Below are positions 27,436-36,205 of a DNA stretch of 64,000 bases, piece after piece (the first letter of the stretch is position 1; every line of letters starts with the position of its first letter). Location of the stretch: assembly GCA_902496295.1 (NCBI GenBank), contig CABVAF010000002.1:150451-214450 (forward strand), read 5' to 3'. The DNA comes from an uncultured Clostridium sp. GTDB taxonomy: Bacteria; Bacillota; Clostridia; TANB77; CAG-508. The position numbers were made by a program, and so were the translations under genes. The notes under the pieces were generated by a model. It saw only the letters and a program-made list of their open reading frames with translations. It was not told the origin of the DNA and made no database searches.

Positions 27436-27458
27436 AAAAGCGACCTTATGGTCGCCTT
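27436..27458 (-). terminator. Terminator after the G5/SleB-like hydrolase gene
   Basis: On the minus strand stem GCGACC, loop ATAA, GGTCGC followed by TTTTTTG, starting 11 bp after the stop. Confidence 0.85.
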
Positions 27459-27465
27459 TGTTATA

Positions 27466-28470
27466 TTATTTAGTATTAAAGTACCAGTTACCACCTATAT
27501 TAACACTTCCTGAAGTTTGATATCCTCTAAAGCTTAAATAGTTGTGGTTTCTTTTACCATTTAATGCATCTAATACTGCTTGTTTTACATAGCTTGGATA
27601 ATTTCCGTTTAATCTCTTTTTCCAATGGCTATCTATTGAATAGCAGAATTGGTTTGGCGCCATATATTGACTTAATGGGTCTGAACCATATTTTTTCCAT
27701 CTACTACTTTCAGCTCTGTTTGCAGCACATGTTATAACTGCTAATGCTCCATTATAACTAGAACCACATTCTTGTGCAGTAATAGCACATAGTAGGTCTA
27801 ATTCAGAAGATGAATATGACCACTTTCCGCCACTATATCTTACAGAAGCACTTCTTGAAACTGTTTGTTTTTGTCTTACTTCTATAATTTTATCTACTGG
27901 CTCTTTTATAACTTTTTCTGATAATTTTATTTTTTCTATTTCTTTGTCGTTTTGATATTTAACTTTATAAGTTATCTCTTTAAGTCCGTCTTTACCTTCT
28001 TGTACAACTTTGTCTTGCTTTTGACTAGCACCTGATGAAACATCTTTCTTTACTGTTTCAAATGGTATTTTAACTTGTTCTGTAATTATTTTTTCTACTA
28101 TATTATCATATGATGCTAAAACTTCTTCTGCAGTAATATTTTGTGAACTTTCTACCTCTTCGGCTTCTTCTACTACTTCTTCTGTTTCTTTTGTAATTCT
28201 TATTGTTTTGTTATCTGTTAGTTCAGAATTTTTATCTGGTACTGTCTTTTCATCTTCTAATAATATAATATGATTTTCATCTAATATTTCTGATACTTTT
28301 GTTTTAGTAGTTAATACATTCATTTCATAACCACTAGCTAGTATAATTTTAACATTAGTTGGTTGTACGTTTCCTGCAAGTACTGTTGCACTTGTTACAA
28401 AAAGTATAAATACTAAACTAATTATTAAAACTTTTTTCAGAGATATTGATGCTTTATCGTTATTTTTCAT
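27466..28470 (-). CDS. Exported cell-wall hydrolase with DUF348, G5 and SleB-type domains
   Basis: A 334-residue exported protein. A signal/membrane segment (about 12-32), then a DUF348 ubiquitin-like domain, an acidic Glu-rich linker (EEVVEEAEEVE), a G5 domain (ITEQVKIPFETVKK ... YKVKY) and a C-terminal SleB/CwlJ-type hydrolase domain beginning ELDLLCAITAQECG, with the catalytic Glu in QECG. The known family cuts the glycan strand of spore cortex; DUF348-G5 proteins often act as resuscitation or wall-remodelling enzymes. I chose ATG 28470 because AAGGAGG precedes it and the in-frame upstream codons overlap the promoter. Single gene with consensus promoter and terminator. Confidence 0.85.
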   Translation of the reverse strand: MKNNDKASISLKKVLIISLVFILFVTSATVLAGNVQPTNVKIILASGYEMNVLTTKTKVSEILDENHIILLEDEKTVPDKNSELTDNKTIRITKETEEVVEEAEEVESSQNITAEEVLASYDNIVEKIITEQVKIPFETVKKDVSSGASQKQDKVVQEGKDGLKEITYKVKYQNDKEIEKIKLSEKVIKEPVDKIIEVRQKQTVSRSASVRYSGGKWSYSSSELDLLCAITAQECGSSYNGALAVITCAANRAESSRWKKYGSDPLSQYMAPNQFCYSIDSHWKKRLNGNYPSYVKQAVLDALNGKRNHNYLSFRGYQTSGSVNIGGNWYFNTK

Positions 28471-28504
28471 AGAAAATTTTTCCTCCTTTAAAAGCAACAT
28501 GTTT

Positions 28505-28533
28505 ATTATAACATCTATTTCTTTTTTTGTCAA
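28505..28533 (-). promoter_or_regulatory. Perfect-consensus sigma-A promoter of the G5/SleB-like gene
   Basis: On the minus strand TTGACA (28533-28528), 17-base spacer, TATAAT (28510-28505): both boxes are full consensus. Confidence 0.75.
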
Positions 28534-28667
28534 ATTTTGTACAATTTTCTAACTCTTTACTCCTACAAGCATCTTGCTTTTTTGCCTATTTGTCTAAACG
28601 TTACAAGCCCCTATATTAATAATATATGAGGCTTGTACTTAAAATATTACTATTTTTTATAACTTTT

Positions 28668-29153
28668 TTAGTTAGGCATGATATTAATAACTTCTTTTAC
28701 TGAATTTTCAGTGGTTTCATGGTTAGTTTTAGTATCTGTATTATCTACAATATTTGTAACATCTATATTTTCATCATTTATTTCTACATCTATGCCTGTG
28801 ATATCTTGAAGTGTCCCAGGTGCATAACCAGCTTTATACTGTAAAAACCATGTTCCAATATCTACTATATCCATTCTACTTCTAGGATATTTAATAATTT
28901 TATAACCTAATCCTAAATATTCTTGTGTACCACCATCTAGATACGTACCTATTTTAAATGAAAATATAGGATTTTTATCATTTTCTAACCTAGATTTGTC
29001 AATACTCCCCAAAATTATACTTAAAACTATAAGTATATTAATTACTGCCAAAGTTGCAATTACTCTCTTTAATACTTTTTCTTTAGTATTAGGTTTTTCC
29101 GTGAATTCATTTTTCACTTTATTATTTAGATCCTTTTCTAATCTTTTCTCCAT
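28668..29153 (-). CDS. Single-pass membrane hypothetical protein (161 aa)
   Basis: A charged cytoplasmic N-terminus (about 1-28) is followed by one membrane helix (about 29-49) and an extracellular domain of about 110 residues with the segment TYLDGGTQEYLGLGYKIIKY, a pattern seen in small uncharacterised Firmicutes membrane proteins and lipoproteins. The C-terminal 40 residues are Asn/Thr/Glu-rich and probably flexible. AAAAGGTGG precedes the ATG. No catalytic motif. It is transcribed alone and divergently from lemA. Function unknown. Confidence 0.7.
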   Translation of the reverse strand: MEKRLEKDLNNKVKNEFTEKPNTKEKVLKRVIATLAVINILIVLSIILGSIDKSRLENDKNPIFSFKIGTYLDGGTQEYLGLGYKIIKYPRSRMDIVDIGTWFLQYKAGYAPGTLQDITGIDVEINDENIDVTNIVDNTDTKTNHETTENSVKEVINIMPN

Positions 29154-29290
29154 AATTATCCACCTTTTATCATATAATAATTAATTAATATTAATGTATA
29201 TAATTTTATGATTTATTATTTTTCTTTCATAATATATTAAATTTACATTATTTGCAATATAATAATACACAATAATTTCACATTTTTCTC

Positions 29291-29319
29291 TTGTAAACAT
29301 CATATTTATATGCTATTAT
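29291..29319 (+). promoter_or_regulatory. Sigma-A promoter of lemA-htpX
   Basis: TTGTAA (29291-29296), 17-base spacer, TATTAT (29314-29319), 30 bp before the lemA ATG. Confidence 0.55.
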
Positions 29320-29348
29320 TAAATTAAATTTTTATAGGAGGATACAGT

Positions 29349-29903
29349 ATGGTAGCACTTTGGATTATATTAGGTATTATCGCTGTCTTAGTTATTGCTG
29401 TTATTGTAATTTATAACAATTTAGTAACTTTAAGACAAAGAGTAAAAAACGCTTGGAGCCAAATTGATGTACAATTGCAAAGAAGATTTGACTTGATTCC
29501 TAACTTAGTTGAGACAGTTAAAGGCTATATGGAACATGAAAAAGAAGTATTAACTAAAGTTACAGACTTAAGAAGTTCTTGGTCGCAAGCACAAACAGTT
29601 GCTGAAAAAGCTAGCTTAGACAATCAACTTTCTGAAACTTTAAAAACTATTATGGCTGTTTCAGAAAACTATCCTAACTTAAAAGCAAACCAAAACTTTT
29701 CTGAATTACAAGCAGAATTAACAGCAACAGAGAATAAGATTGCCTATTCTAGACAATTTTATAATGATAGTGTAACTAGATTAAACACAAAACTAGAAAC
29801 TTTCCCATCAAATGTTATTGCATCTATGTTCCACTTTAAAGCAGAAGATTTATTCGTTGTTGATAATGAAGAAGCTAAGAAAAATGTAAAAGTAGATTTT
29901 TAA
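29349..29903 (+). CDS. lemA: LemA family membrane protein
   Basis: A 184-residue protein with one N-terminal membrane helix (about 4-22) and a helical cytosolic or peripheral domain. Family marks are [38 protein letters not shown], and [13 protein letters not shown] near the end. Length is normal for LemA. AGGAGG lies 6 bases before the ATG. It is followed 61 bp later by an HtpX-type protease; this pairing is common and suggests a shared role in membrane-protein quality control, though LemA's biochemical function is not established. Confidence 0.92.
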   Translation: MVALWIILGIIAVLVIAVIVIYNNLVTLRQRVKNAWSQIDVQLQRRFDLIPNLVETVKGYMEHEKEVLTKVTDLRSSWSQAQTVAEKASLDNQLSETLKTIMAVSENYPNLKANQNFSELQAELTATENKIAYSRQFYNDSVTRLNTKLETFPSNVIASMFHFKAEDLFVVDNEEAKKNVKVDF

Positions 29904-29908
29904 AACAC

Positions 29909-29940
29909 AATGCACAAAGTAATAATCTTCTTTGTGCATT
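29909..29940 (+). other. Hairpin between lemA and htpX (possible partial terminator)
   Basis: Perfect 11-bp arms AATGCACAAAG and CTTTGTGCATT with a 10-base loop, then AATTTTATT. The T-run is weak, so partial read-through into htpX is likely. Confidence 0.6.
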
Positions 29941-29964
29941 AATTTTATTAAAGGGTTGATAATT

Positions 29965-30861
29965 ATGTATGAAGATATAACTAAAAATAAAATAAAAACT
30001 GGTGTAATAATTAGCATTTTTATTGTTGTAATTACATTAATTGTTTATTATATATGTATGGCATTCGATTTAGGCACTTTTTCAATTGTAATTGCATTAA
30101 TGTTCTCGATAATATCTGCATGGAGCTCATACTACTATAGTGATAAAATAATCTTGTCTTTTAATAAAGCTAGACCTGCGACCGAAGAAGAAGACGCAAA
30201 GTTAATTGATATTCTAGATGGTCTTATGGTTTCTTCTGGATTAGAATATCGACCAAGATTATATGTTGTAGATGACCCTCAACCAAATGCATTTGCAACA
30301 GGTAGAAATCCAAAAAATTCTGTAATTTGTGTAACAACCGGTCTTTTAAATAAACTTGATTATTATGAATTAGAAGGTGTTGTAGCACATGAACTTTCAC
30401 ATATAAAAAATTACGATATTCGTTTGTCTGCTGTTGTAACTGTAATGGTTGGATTTATAGTAATGCTTTCAGATTTTGTCTCTAGAATATTATTCTGGGG
30501 CGGCGGAAAATCTAGTGATAGTGACAGTAAAGGCGGAAATCCTATCTTGATGATTATTGGATTAGTTTGCTTAATTTTAGCTCCTATATTTGGAGAACTT
30601 ATGAAACTTGCTCTTTCTAGAAGAAGAGAATATTTAGCAGATGCCTCTGCTGTTGAACTTACAAGAAACCCAGATGGATTAATTTCAGCATTAGAAAAAA
30701 TTTCTTCTAATCCTGCCCAGTTAAAAACTGCTAACAAAGCTACAGCTAATATGTATATAGTAAATCCATTTAGAAGAAATAGAAGGAAAAAGCAAAGCAA
30801 TATTTGGTCAACACACCCTGCCACAGAAGATAGAATAGAGGCAATTAGGAATTTAAAATAA
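29965..30861 (+). CDS. htpX: M48 family zinc metalloprotease, HtpX-like
   Basis: A 298-residue membrane protease that degrades damaged membrane proteins. Two N-terminal membrane helices (about 11-31 and 37-53), the HEXXH zinc site VAHELSHIKN (His142, Glu143, His146), two further membrane segments (about 152-178 and 194-213), and the third zinc ligand Glu222 in REYLADASAVELT. The C-terminus has the family ending STHPATEDRIEAI. I chose ATG 29965 with AAAGGG about 9 bases upstream; an earlier ATG at 29932 lies within the lemA hairpin. It follows lemA on the same strand and ends at a terminator. Confidence 0.92.
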   Translation: MYEDITKNKIKTGVIISIFIVVITLIVYYICMAFDLGTFSIVIALMFSIISAWSSYYYSDKIILSFNKARPATEEEDAKLIDILDGLMVSSGLEYRPRLYVVDDPQPNAFATGRNPKNSVICVTTGLLNKLDYYELEGVVAHELSHIKNYDIRLSAVVTVMVGFIVMLSDFVSRILFWGGGKSSDSDSKGGNPILMIIGLVCLILAPIFGELMKLALSRRREYLADASAVELTRNPDGLISALEKISSNPAQLKTANKATANMYIVNPFRRNRRKKQSNIWSTHPATEDRIEAIRNLK

Positions 30862-30874
30862 AATATTTTGTAAG

Positions 30875-30908
30875 AATAGGTACCAAGATGTCTTGGTGCT
30901 TATTTTTT
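30875..30908 (+). terminator. Terminator after htpX
   Basis: A 14-pair stem with two G-U pairs, centred on ACCAAGA TG TCTTGGT, followed by TTATTTTTTG. Confidence 0.7.
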
Positions 30909-30955
30909 GAACCTTTTTGAGTATAGTAACATAAACTTTCATAATTAGACAGATA

Positions 30956-30984
30956 TTGATATTATTTTTATACTATGCTAATAT
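30956..30984 (+). promoter_or_regulatory. Sigma-A promoter of the 219-aa exported protein gene
   Basis: TTGATA (30956-30961), 17-base spacer, TAATAT (30979-30984), 26 bp before the ATG. Confidence 0.5.
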
Positions 30985-31009
30985 AAATTTATAGAAAGGG
31001 GGATTACAA

Positions 31010-31669
31010 ATGAAAGCAAAAAAAGTTTTACTAATTATTCTATGTATTTTACTTATTCTTGTTGCAATATGGGCTATTAGAGAGTTTATTGTATGGAATG
31101 ACTTTGGTTTAAGTAAAGACAACCCTATGTCGAGGGAAGAAGTGCTTGACTTATTAGAAAGGGGAAGTGAATATCAAAATTATTATTGTTCATATACTGA
31201 CAATTCTAACTCTAGCTATAAAGTATACGTAAAAGATAATACTTATCGTATTAATCGAGATAATGAATTAATGATGTGGGTAAATTATAATACTAATGAA
31301 TCAATAACAGTCTTTAAGACAGCAGAAAATACTATTGCTGGAATAAATAAAGAAGCTTATAAAGAAAAATATTTCCAAGCATTATTAAGTTATAGCCCTG
31401 TAACTGAATATGATTACAAATACTTAGGAGAAAAGGAACAGGATGGTAGACAAGTTATTTATATAGAATTAAATAATGATGGCTATATTGAAAAATACAT
31501 AATTGATAAAGAAACTGGTCTTATAGTAAATAAAATAAATTATTATAGAAGATTTTTAATATTCACCGTAAAAAGTGAGTCAAAAGAAGATATTAAATTA
31601 GATGTAGTTACAGATGAAGATGTTGCCAGACCAGATTTAAGTGGTTATACAGTTTTAGAAAATGAATAG
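31010..31669 (+). CDS. Signal-anchored hypothetical protein (219 aa)
   Basis: A basic start and one hydrophobic segment (about 5-25) are followed by about 190 extracellular residues predicted to be beta-rich (YKVYVKDNTYRIN, RQVIYIELNNDGYIEKYIIDKETGLIVNK). The pattern of a disclosed substrate strand followed by DKETGLIV resembles the lipoprotein-carrier fold (LolA/RseB-like) seen in sigma-factor or wall-related exported proteins, but I cannot confirm it. AAAGGGGG precedes the ATG. Single gene with promoter and terminator. Function unknown. Confidence 0.65.
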   Translation: MKAKKVLLIILCILLILVAIWAIREFIVWNDFGLSKDNPMSREEVLDLLERGSEYQNYYCSYTDNSNSSYKVYVKDNTYRINRDNELMMWVNYNTNESITVFKTAENTIAGINKEAYKEKYFQALLSYSPVTEYDYKYLGEKEQDGRQVIYIELNNDGYIEKYIIDKETGLIVNKINYYRRFLIFTVKSESKEDIKLDVVTDEDVARPDLSGYTVLENE

Positions 31670-31708
31670 ATTATAAACTATAAGATAAACAGTGAATAAA
31701 TTTATAAG

Positions 31709-31760
31709 ATATACCCAATAGAATAGATACTAAAAAAAAGTTCCTTTCTATTGGGTATAT
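31709..31760. terminator. Bidirectional terminator hairpin
   Basis: Perfect 15-bp arms ATATACCCAATAGAA (31709-31723) and TTCTATTGGGTATAT (31746-31760) around a 22-base loop, between the convergent 219-aa gene and tatD. Confidence 0.6.
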
Positions 31761-31819
31761 TTTATATATATTTTTTTAATACATATATTATATTATAATT
31801 CTAACTTAAATAAATGAGT

Positions 31820-32602
31820 TTATTTCAAATTATATAGTCTCTCTGCATTTTCAAATGTTATTTTTTTTACCTCTTCCACAGAAATATTTTTTACACTTGC
31901 TATCTTTTCTGCAATATAAACTAAATTTCTAGAATCATTTCTTTTTCCTCTATTAGGTTCTGGAGATAAATATGGACTATCTGTCTCTATTAATAATCTA
32001 TCATTTGGTATCATCTCTATAATTTCATTTGCATTTTTAGAATTTTTAAAAGTTACAACTCCTGCAAGAGATATATAAAATCCAAGTTCTAATCCTTGTT
32101 TTACTAATTCTCTATTTAGAGGGCAACAATGAAATACACCTGGTCTAACAACTTTTGCTATATTTCTTAATATATTTAGAGTGTCGTCAACCGCTTCTCT
32201 AGTATGTATTACAATAGGTAAATTCATTTTATTCGCTAGTTTTATTTGCTCTATAAATGCATATTTTTGAAGTTCCTTATTTTCTTTATTCCAATAATAA
32301 TCTAAGCCAATTTCTCCAATTGCTACTACTTTTTCACTGCTCTTAGCAATTTCTTTTATTTGTTCTAATTGTATATCTAATTCTTCTTTGCCTTCTGGAA
32401 TATCATTAGGAGAAATTCCACAAGTTGCATAAATAAAATTATACTTTTCTGCTAATTCTATAGCTTGTTTAGAACTTTCCACACTATATCCTGCATTTAC
32501 AACTTTAGTTACACCAAAATTATATACATTATTTATAACTTCTTCTCTATCTTCGTCAAATTTCTCGTCATTATAATGTGCATGTTGTTCAAAAAAACTC
32601 AT
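31820..32602 (-). CDS. tatD: TatD family metal-dependent deoxyribonuclease
   Basis: A 260-residue TIM-barrel hydrolase of the TatD family (YcfH/YabD branch). Metal-binding His pair in FFEQHAHYNDE near the start, Glu in IGEIGLDY, His in VIHTREA, His in VFHCCP and Asp in LIETDSPYLSPEP near the end. All ligands are present and length is normal. The start differs slightly from the usual IDTHAH (FFEQHAH), but the HxH is kept. GAGGAG precedes the ATG. It follows acpS by 55 bp on the same strand. The likely role is DNA or tRNA end trimming. Confidence 0.92.
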   Translation of the reverse strand: MSFFEQHAHYNDEKFDEDREEVINNVYNFGVTKVVNAGYSVESSKQAIELAEKYNFIYATCGISPNDIPEGKEELDIQLEQIKEIAKSSEKVVAIGEIGLDYYWNKENKELQKYAFIEQIKLANKMNLPIVIHTREAVDDTLNILRNIAKVVRPGVFHCCPLNRELVKQGLELGFYISLAGVVTFKNSKNANEIIEMIPNDRLLIETDSPYLSPEPNRGKRNDSRNLVYIAEKIASVKNISVEEVKKITFENAERLYNLK

Positions 32603-32657
32603 TTAAAACTCCTCTTTTCCACATTTCCGTAAGAAATGCCTGTGTTATTTCCACAAT

Positions 32658-33044
32658 TTATTCATTTATTAACAATACAAAACTTGCTACTGCATATTCT
32701 TTAATATGTGAAATACTTAAATCTATACTAAATTTGTCTGAATTTAAAAAATCTAAAGCTCCATCAAATTCAACTATAGGTTTTCCACTTTTCTCATTTT
32801 TTACAATAATATTTTTCCAAATATCTTCTTTATTACCTGGTAATAAATCCGAAATTGCTTTAAACACCGCTTCTTTAGCTGCAAATCTTGCTGCGTAATG
32901 TTGATATTTCATCTTATTTGTACTTTCACAAAATTCTATTTCTTGTTTTGCATACACTCTGTTTAGAAACAATGCTTTGCTTTTTTCTATGGCTTCTTGT
33001 ATCCTATTAACTTCTATTATATCAATTCCTGTTTTTATTTTCAT
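32658..33044 (-). CDS. acpS: Holo-[acyl-carrier-protein] synthase
   Basis: A 128-residue phosphopantetheinyl transferase that moves 4'-phosphopantetheine from CoA to ACP for fatty-acid synthesis. Motifs: TGIDIIEVNRI with the metal Asp at the start, FLNRVYAKQEIEFC, and YAARFAAKEAVFKAI with the catalytic Glu and Lys; SISHIKEYAVA near the end. Length is typical. AGAGGT precedes the ATG. First gene of a two-gene unit with tatD. Confidence 0.93.
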   Translation of the reverse strand: MKIKTGIDIIEVNRIQEAIEKSKALFLNRVYAKQEIEFCESTNKMKYQHYAARFAAKEAVFKAISDLLPGNKEDIWKNIIVKNEKSGKPIVEFDGALDFLNSDKFSIDLSISHIKEYAVASFVLLINE

Positions 33045-33159
33045 TTATACCTCTATAAAATCTTATATTTTTTTACACTTTTATATTTTAAATCACATTT
33101 TTTTAGCTTAAATTCCATGATATTTAGCTTTATAATTTGTGTTTTCTTATACTAATATA

Positions 33160-33197
33160 TATGCACTTTTCAAGCTATTGGCTTAAAAAAGTGCATA
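33160..33197 (-). terminator. Terminator overlapping the end of the 423-aa gene
   Basis: Arms TATGCACTTTT (33160-33170) and AAAAGTGCATA (33187-33197) with a second short stem AAGC/GGCTT inside. The 5' arm on the minus strand lies in the last codons of the gene above it. No long T-run follows. Confidence 0.4.
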
Positions 33198-34454
33198 AAA
33201 TATAATTAATATTATAACTATTAAAGCTAGTATTATTATGTTTTGCTTTATCTTTGTCTTTTCAATATTACTGCTCTTATATAACATGTCATACTTATTT
33301 TTAATTTTATTAAATAATTTGTCTACGCCTAACTTCTCAGTCCAATTTTTTTCTAGGCAACTTGCTGTTTCGTCACTTGTGGCTTCTTCTATCCAGAAAT
33401 TTTTTGTAAAACTTAAAAACTCTTGCTGGTAATCTTTTTTATCTAGGTCATAATTAACTTTTGCCAAATAAAATTTTTTATATAAACATAATATATACAA
33501 ATATAAGTGTTCATTTTCAAACCTGAAAGGAAGTTTTGTGTAGTTATCTACATTTATGTCTGATGTAAGCAAAGCTGTTCCTACATTTGAAAATCCATAC
33601 TTTATATACTTTGAATTTGGTAATTTATTAAAGTAATCTTCCATTGTTATATCATTTAACTCTTTATTGGCCGGTAGCACCTTAAAAAACTTAAAGAACA
33701 CTTTTTCTATAGACTGTATATCCATATTTTCATTCCAGTCCTCTTGTGAAATACATACATATGAATATGTTATAAACCTTTCCTGCTCTATATTTAAGTC
33801 TGCTGCTAAACTACTATTTCCTGTTATATCTTTTATAAAGTTTTTTATATCTTTAGCATCCTTAAAATTACTTGTTTGTATTTTAATATTTTCAAACTCT
33901 TTTAGTCCATCTGCCTTTGATGTTATATCTCTAAATTTATAATTAAAATTAATTACATCTGAAAAGTTATTATTTTCTCCATCTATTATTGTTTTAAATA
34001 ACAAGAAACATATTCCAGTATTAAAACAAATTAATTCTACTTTTGTAATATCAAAATATATTCCGTCTTCATTTTGCACCTTTCCTTGAACATTTTGTTT
34101 TATATTATAGTCAAACATTGTACAAGGATACTTACTTATAATATTTGCTTTAAGCTCATTGTCTAGGTTTTCTAATTCTTTTATTTGTTGCTTAGTGTAA
34201 TTGAAGCTCCAAAACATAAATTTTCTTATATTTGGTAAAAAGTTTTGGTATATAGTTAAATCTTTTGCTATGTCAAACTTTTTCATTGTGCACTTTTTAT
34301 CTTTTAGTAATCGTAGTAAGTATTTGCTATAATCTTTTTCTTCAATTACATACGGATATATAAAATACGTATATTGATACCTCGTCTTTAGTTCCAAAGC
34401 TTTTTCACTTTCCTTGTATAAATTTAGGTTTTCTTGGTTATACCTATAAACCAT
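33183..34454 (-). CDS. Tail-anchored hypothetical protein (423 aa)
   Basis: I do not recognise this protein. About 395 cytoplasmic, mixed alpha/beta residues are followed by one C-terminal membrane helix (about 402-421) and almost no tail, so it is probably tail-anchored with the bulk inside the cell. No signal peptide, P-loop, zinc cluster or protease motif is visible. The region FENEHLYLYILCLYKKFYLAKVNYDLD is well-ordered and may be the domain core. The ribosome site is weak. It lies alone between acpS and the WG-repeat gene, all on the minus strand. Confidence 0.65.
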   Translation of the reverse strand: MVYRYNQENLNLYKESEKALELKTRYQYTYFIYPYVIEEKDYSKYLLRLLKDKKCTMKKFDIAKDLTIYQNFLPNIRKFMFWSFNYTKQQIKELENLDNELKANIISKYPCTMFDYNIKQNVQGKVQNEDGIYFDITKVELICFNTGICFLLFKTIIDGENNNFSDVINFNYKFRDITSKADGLKEFENIKIQTSNFKDAKDIKNFIKDITGNSSLAADLNIEQERFITYSYVCISQEDWNENMDIQSIEKVFFKFFKVLPANKELNDITMEDYFNKLPNSKYIKYGFSNVGTALLTSDINVDNYTKLPFRFENEHLYLYILCLYKKFYLAKVNYDLDKKDYQQEFLSFTKNFWIEEATSDETASCLEKNWTEKLGVDKLFNKIKNKYDMLYKSSNIEKTKIKQNIIILALIVIILIIFYALF

Positions 34455-34575
34455 TCTATTTTATGCATTAGTTAGCAAATATTTTTTAGTTCTTTGCTAA
34501 CTAAATTACTAAAATTTACTCGATTTGCCGTTATTTGTTTTGTCATTTTTGTTTGCATAATAATATTATTTAAAA

Positions 34576-36090
34576 CTATTTTGTGTAATAATTTAAGTTT
34601 AAATCCTCTCCTAAATGCCATTCTCCTATAAATTCTATTAATAAATTATTATCCATAGTGTATTGTGGTTCAACTACTTCTTTTCCTTTTGAATCAATTG
34701 CTCCCCATTTTCCATCTTTCTTTACACTTGAATACCCAAATCTGTTTTGCTCTGTAGCATCATCATAAATATAATCTACTATAACAATTCCGTCTTTATT
34801 TACAAAGCCATATTTGTCATCTTTTTTACTTAAAAATAATGTATTATTTTTTAACAATTCTATATTTGTTTTTTCTTCAAATCTAAAATTATAATACTTG
34901 TATTCGCCATCTACTCTAACTTTCATATATCCATTTTCATCATTTATTTCAGATATAATTCCAGTTAATTTTACTTCAAAGTTTCTATCTATTAAGTCAT
35001 TATCTACACTACTATTTGTGCTTCCTTCAAAAAATCCTTCTGTTTGCCTATATATTAAACTGTCATATTTAAAGTCTAATTTTGTTGTTCCATCTACATT
35101 TATTATTCCATATTTGTTGTCTTTTTTAGCTATATAGTTGTTTTCATATGTATACGACATATCGTCATAAATAATGTCTATTATTGTATCACCTTCTGTT
35201 GATAAAACACCATATTTATTATCTACTTTTACAATTACATTTTCCCCATTAATTGATATAACTTCATCAAATTTATCTGTTAAATATAGTTTTCCATCTC
35301 TATCTGCTACTGACCATTTTCCACCTTGTCTTACTACATATTTGTTGTCTCCATATACTTGCTTAATATCTTGGTAATCGTTTTTAAATACAACTGTTTT
35401 ATCTGGTTTTACTAATCCATATCTATCATTTTCATCAATTAGAATATATCCATCTTGTGCCTTATCTGTTAATGGTTTTATATCTTTGTAATTATTTTCT
35501 GCAACAACAGCTCCAATGTTGTCTACTAATCCCTTTTTACCATCTTTTTCTGTAACAAATGTATTTTCTACACCTCTTAAAGCTACTATAGAATCGTATT
35601 CACAATTCACTAGGCTTTTCCCTTTAAAATCTATTAAACCATATTTTCCATCTTTGCTTACTATTAGTACATCATCTTCATACCATAAATTATTATTTAC
35701 ATCGTAATTTTCAATTGCTTGAACTCCATCATATTCTGTAAATAACTGGTCACCTTTTTCGTTTATTGCTTTTGTTTTATATTCATTTGTATCATAATTT
35801 ACATCATATGTGCATATAAATACTGCTTGTTTTGAGTTTGGAACAATAATTGTCTCGTCATATGAAGGTTTAATTATTTCCTTACCTTTTGAGTCTATTA
35901 CTCCCCACTTTCCTTCTGTATACGCTGCAAAATATTCTGTTGCTACAACTTTTGTTTCTACTTTATTACCCCCTAGCATTTTAGCTATAGATATTATTAC
36001 TATTACAATTAAAGCTAATGCTATTAAGACTGCAACAACCTTTTTTATATTCAGCTTTCCTTCTCCGCTATATCGTCTACCTCTACTCAT
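34576..36090 (-). CDS. Membrane-anchored WG-repeat protein
   Basis: A 504-residue protein with a short basic cytoplasmic tail, one membrane helix (about 18-38) and about ten WG (KWG) beta-repeats outside. Typical units are KWGVIDSKGKEIIKPSYDE, KYGLIDFKGKSLVNCEYDS and KWGAIDSKGKEVVEPQYT. WG-repeat proteins form beta-propeller-like surfaces for binding; the partner is unknown. I chose ATG 36090 because GGAGG lies 5 bases upstream; an in-frame TTG at 36102 is part of that site. It lies downstream of a terminator, so it has its own transcription unit. Confidence 0.82.
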   Translation of the reverse strand: MSRGRRYSGEGKLNIKKVVAVLIALALIVIVIISIAKMLGGNKVETKVVATEYFAAYTEGKWGVIDSKGKEIIKPSYDETIIVPNSKQAVFICTYDVNYDTNEYKTKAINEKGDQLFTEYDGVQAIENYDVNNNLWYEDDVLIVSKDGKYGLIDFKGKSLVNCEYDSIVALRGVENTFVTEKDGKKGLVDNIGAVVAENNYKDIKPLTDKAQDGYILIDENDRYGLVKPDKTVVFKNDYQDIKQVYGDNKYVVRQGGKWSVADRDGKLYLTDKFDEVISINGENVIVKVDNKYGVLSTEGDTIIDIIYDDMSYTYENNYIAKKDNKYGIINVDGTTKLDFKYDSLIYRQTEGFFEGSTNSSVDNDLIDRNFEVKLTGIISEINDENGYMKVRVDGEYKYYNFRFEEKTNIELLKNNTLFLSKKDDKYGFVNKDGIVIVDYIYDDATEQNRFGYSSVKKDGKWGAIDSKGKEVVEPQYTMDNNLLIEFIGEWHLGEDLNLNYYTK

Positions 36091-36118
36091 TTCTACCTCC
36101 AAAATATAAAACTAAAAA

Positions 36119-36150
36119 ATATAGTATAGCTTTTTACAGCTATACTATAT
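36119..36150 (-). terminator. Terminator of the pilin-lectin gene
   Basis: Perfect 13-bp arms ATATAGTATAGCT and AGCTATACTATAT with a 6-base loop. On the minus strand it is followed by TTTTTTAGTTTT. It lies 56 bp after the stop codon of the gene upstream. Confidence 0.7.
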
Positions 36151-36205
36151 CATATTTATGTACATAATTACAAGGTGTTAAGGTGGATTTATTGTATATT
36201 CAACA

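Noticed and set aside
28603..28636. Stem ACAAGCC/GGCTTGT considered as a terminator
   Set aside because: Seven pairs around a 20-base AT loop with no T-run on either strand, so I do not list it as a feature.
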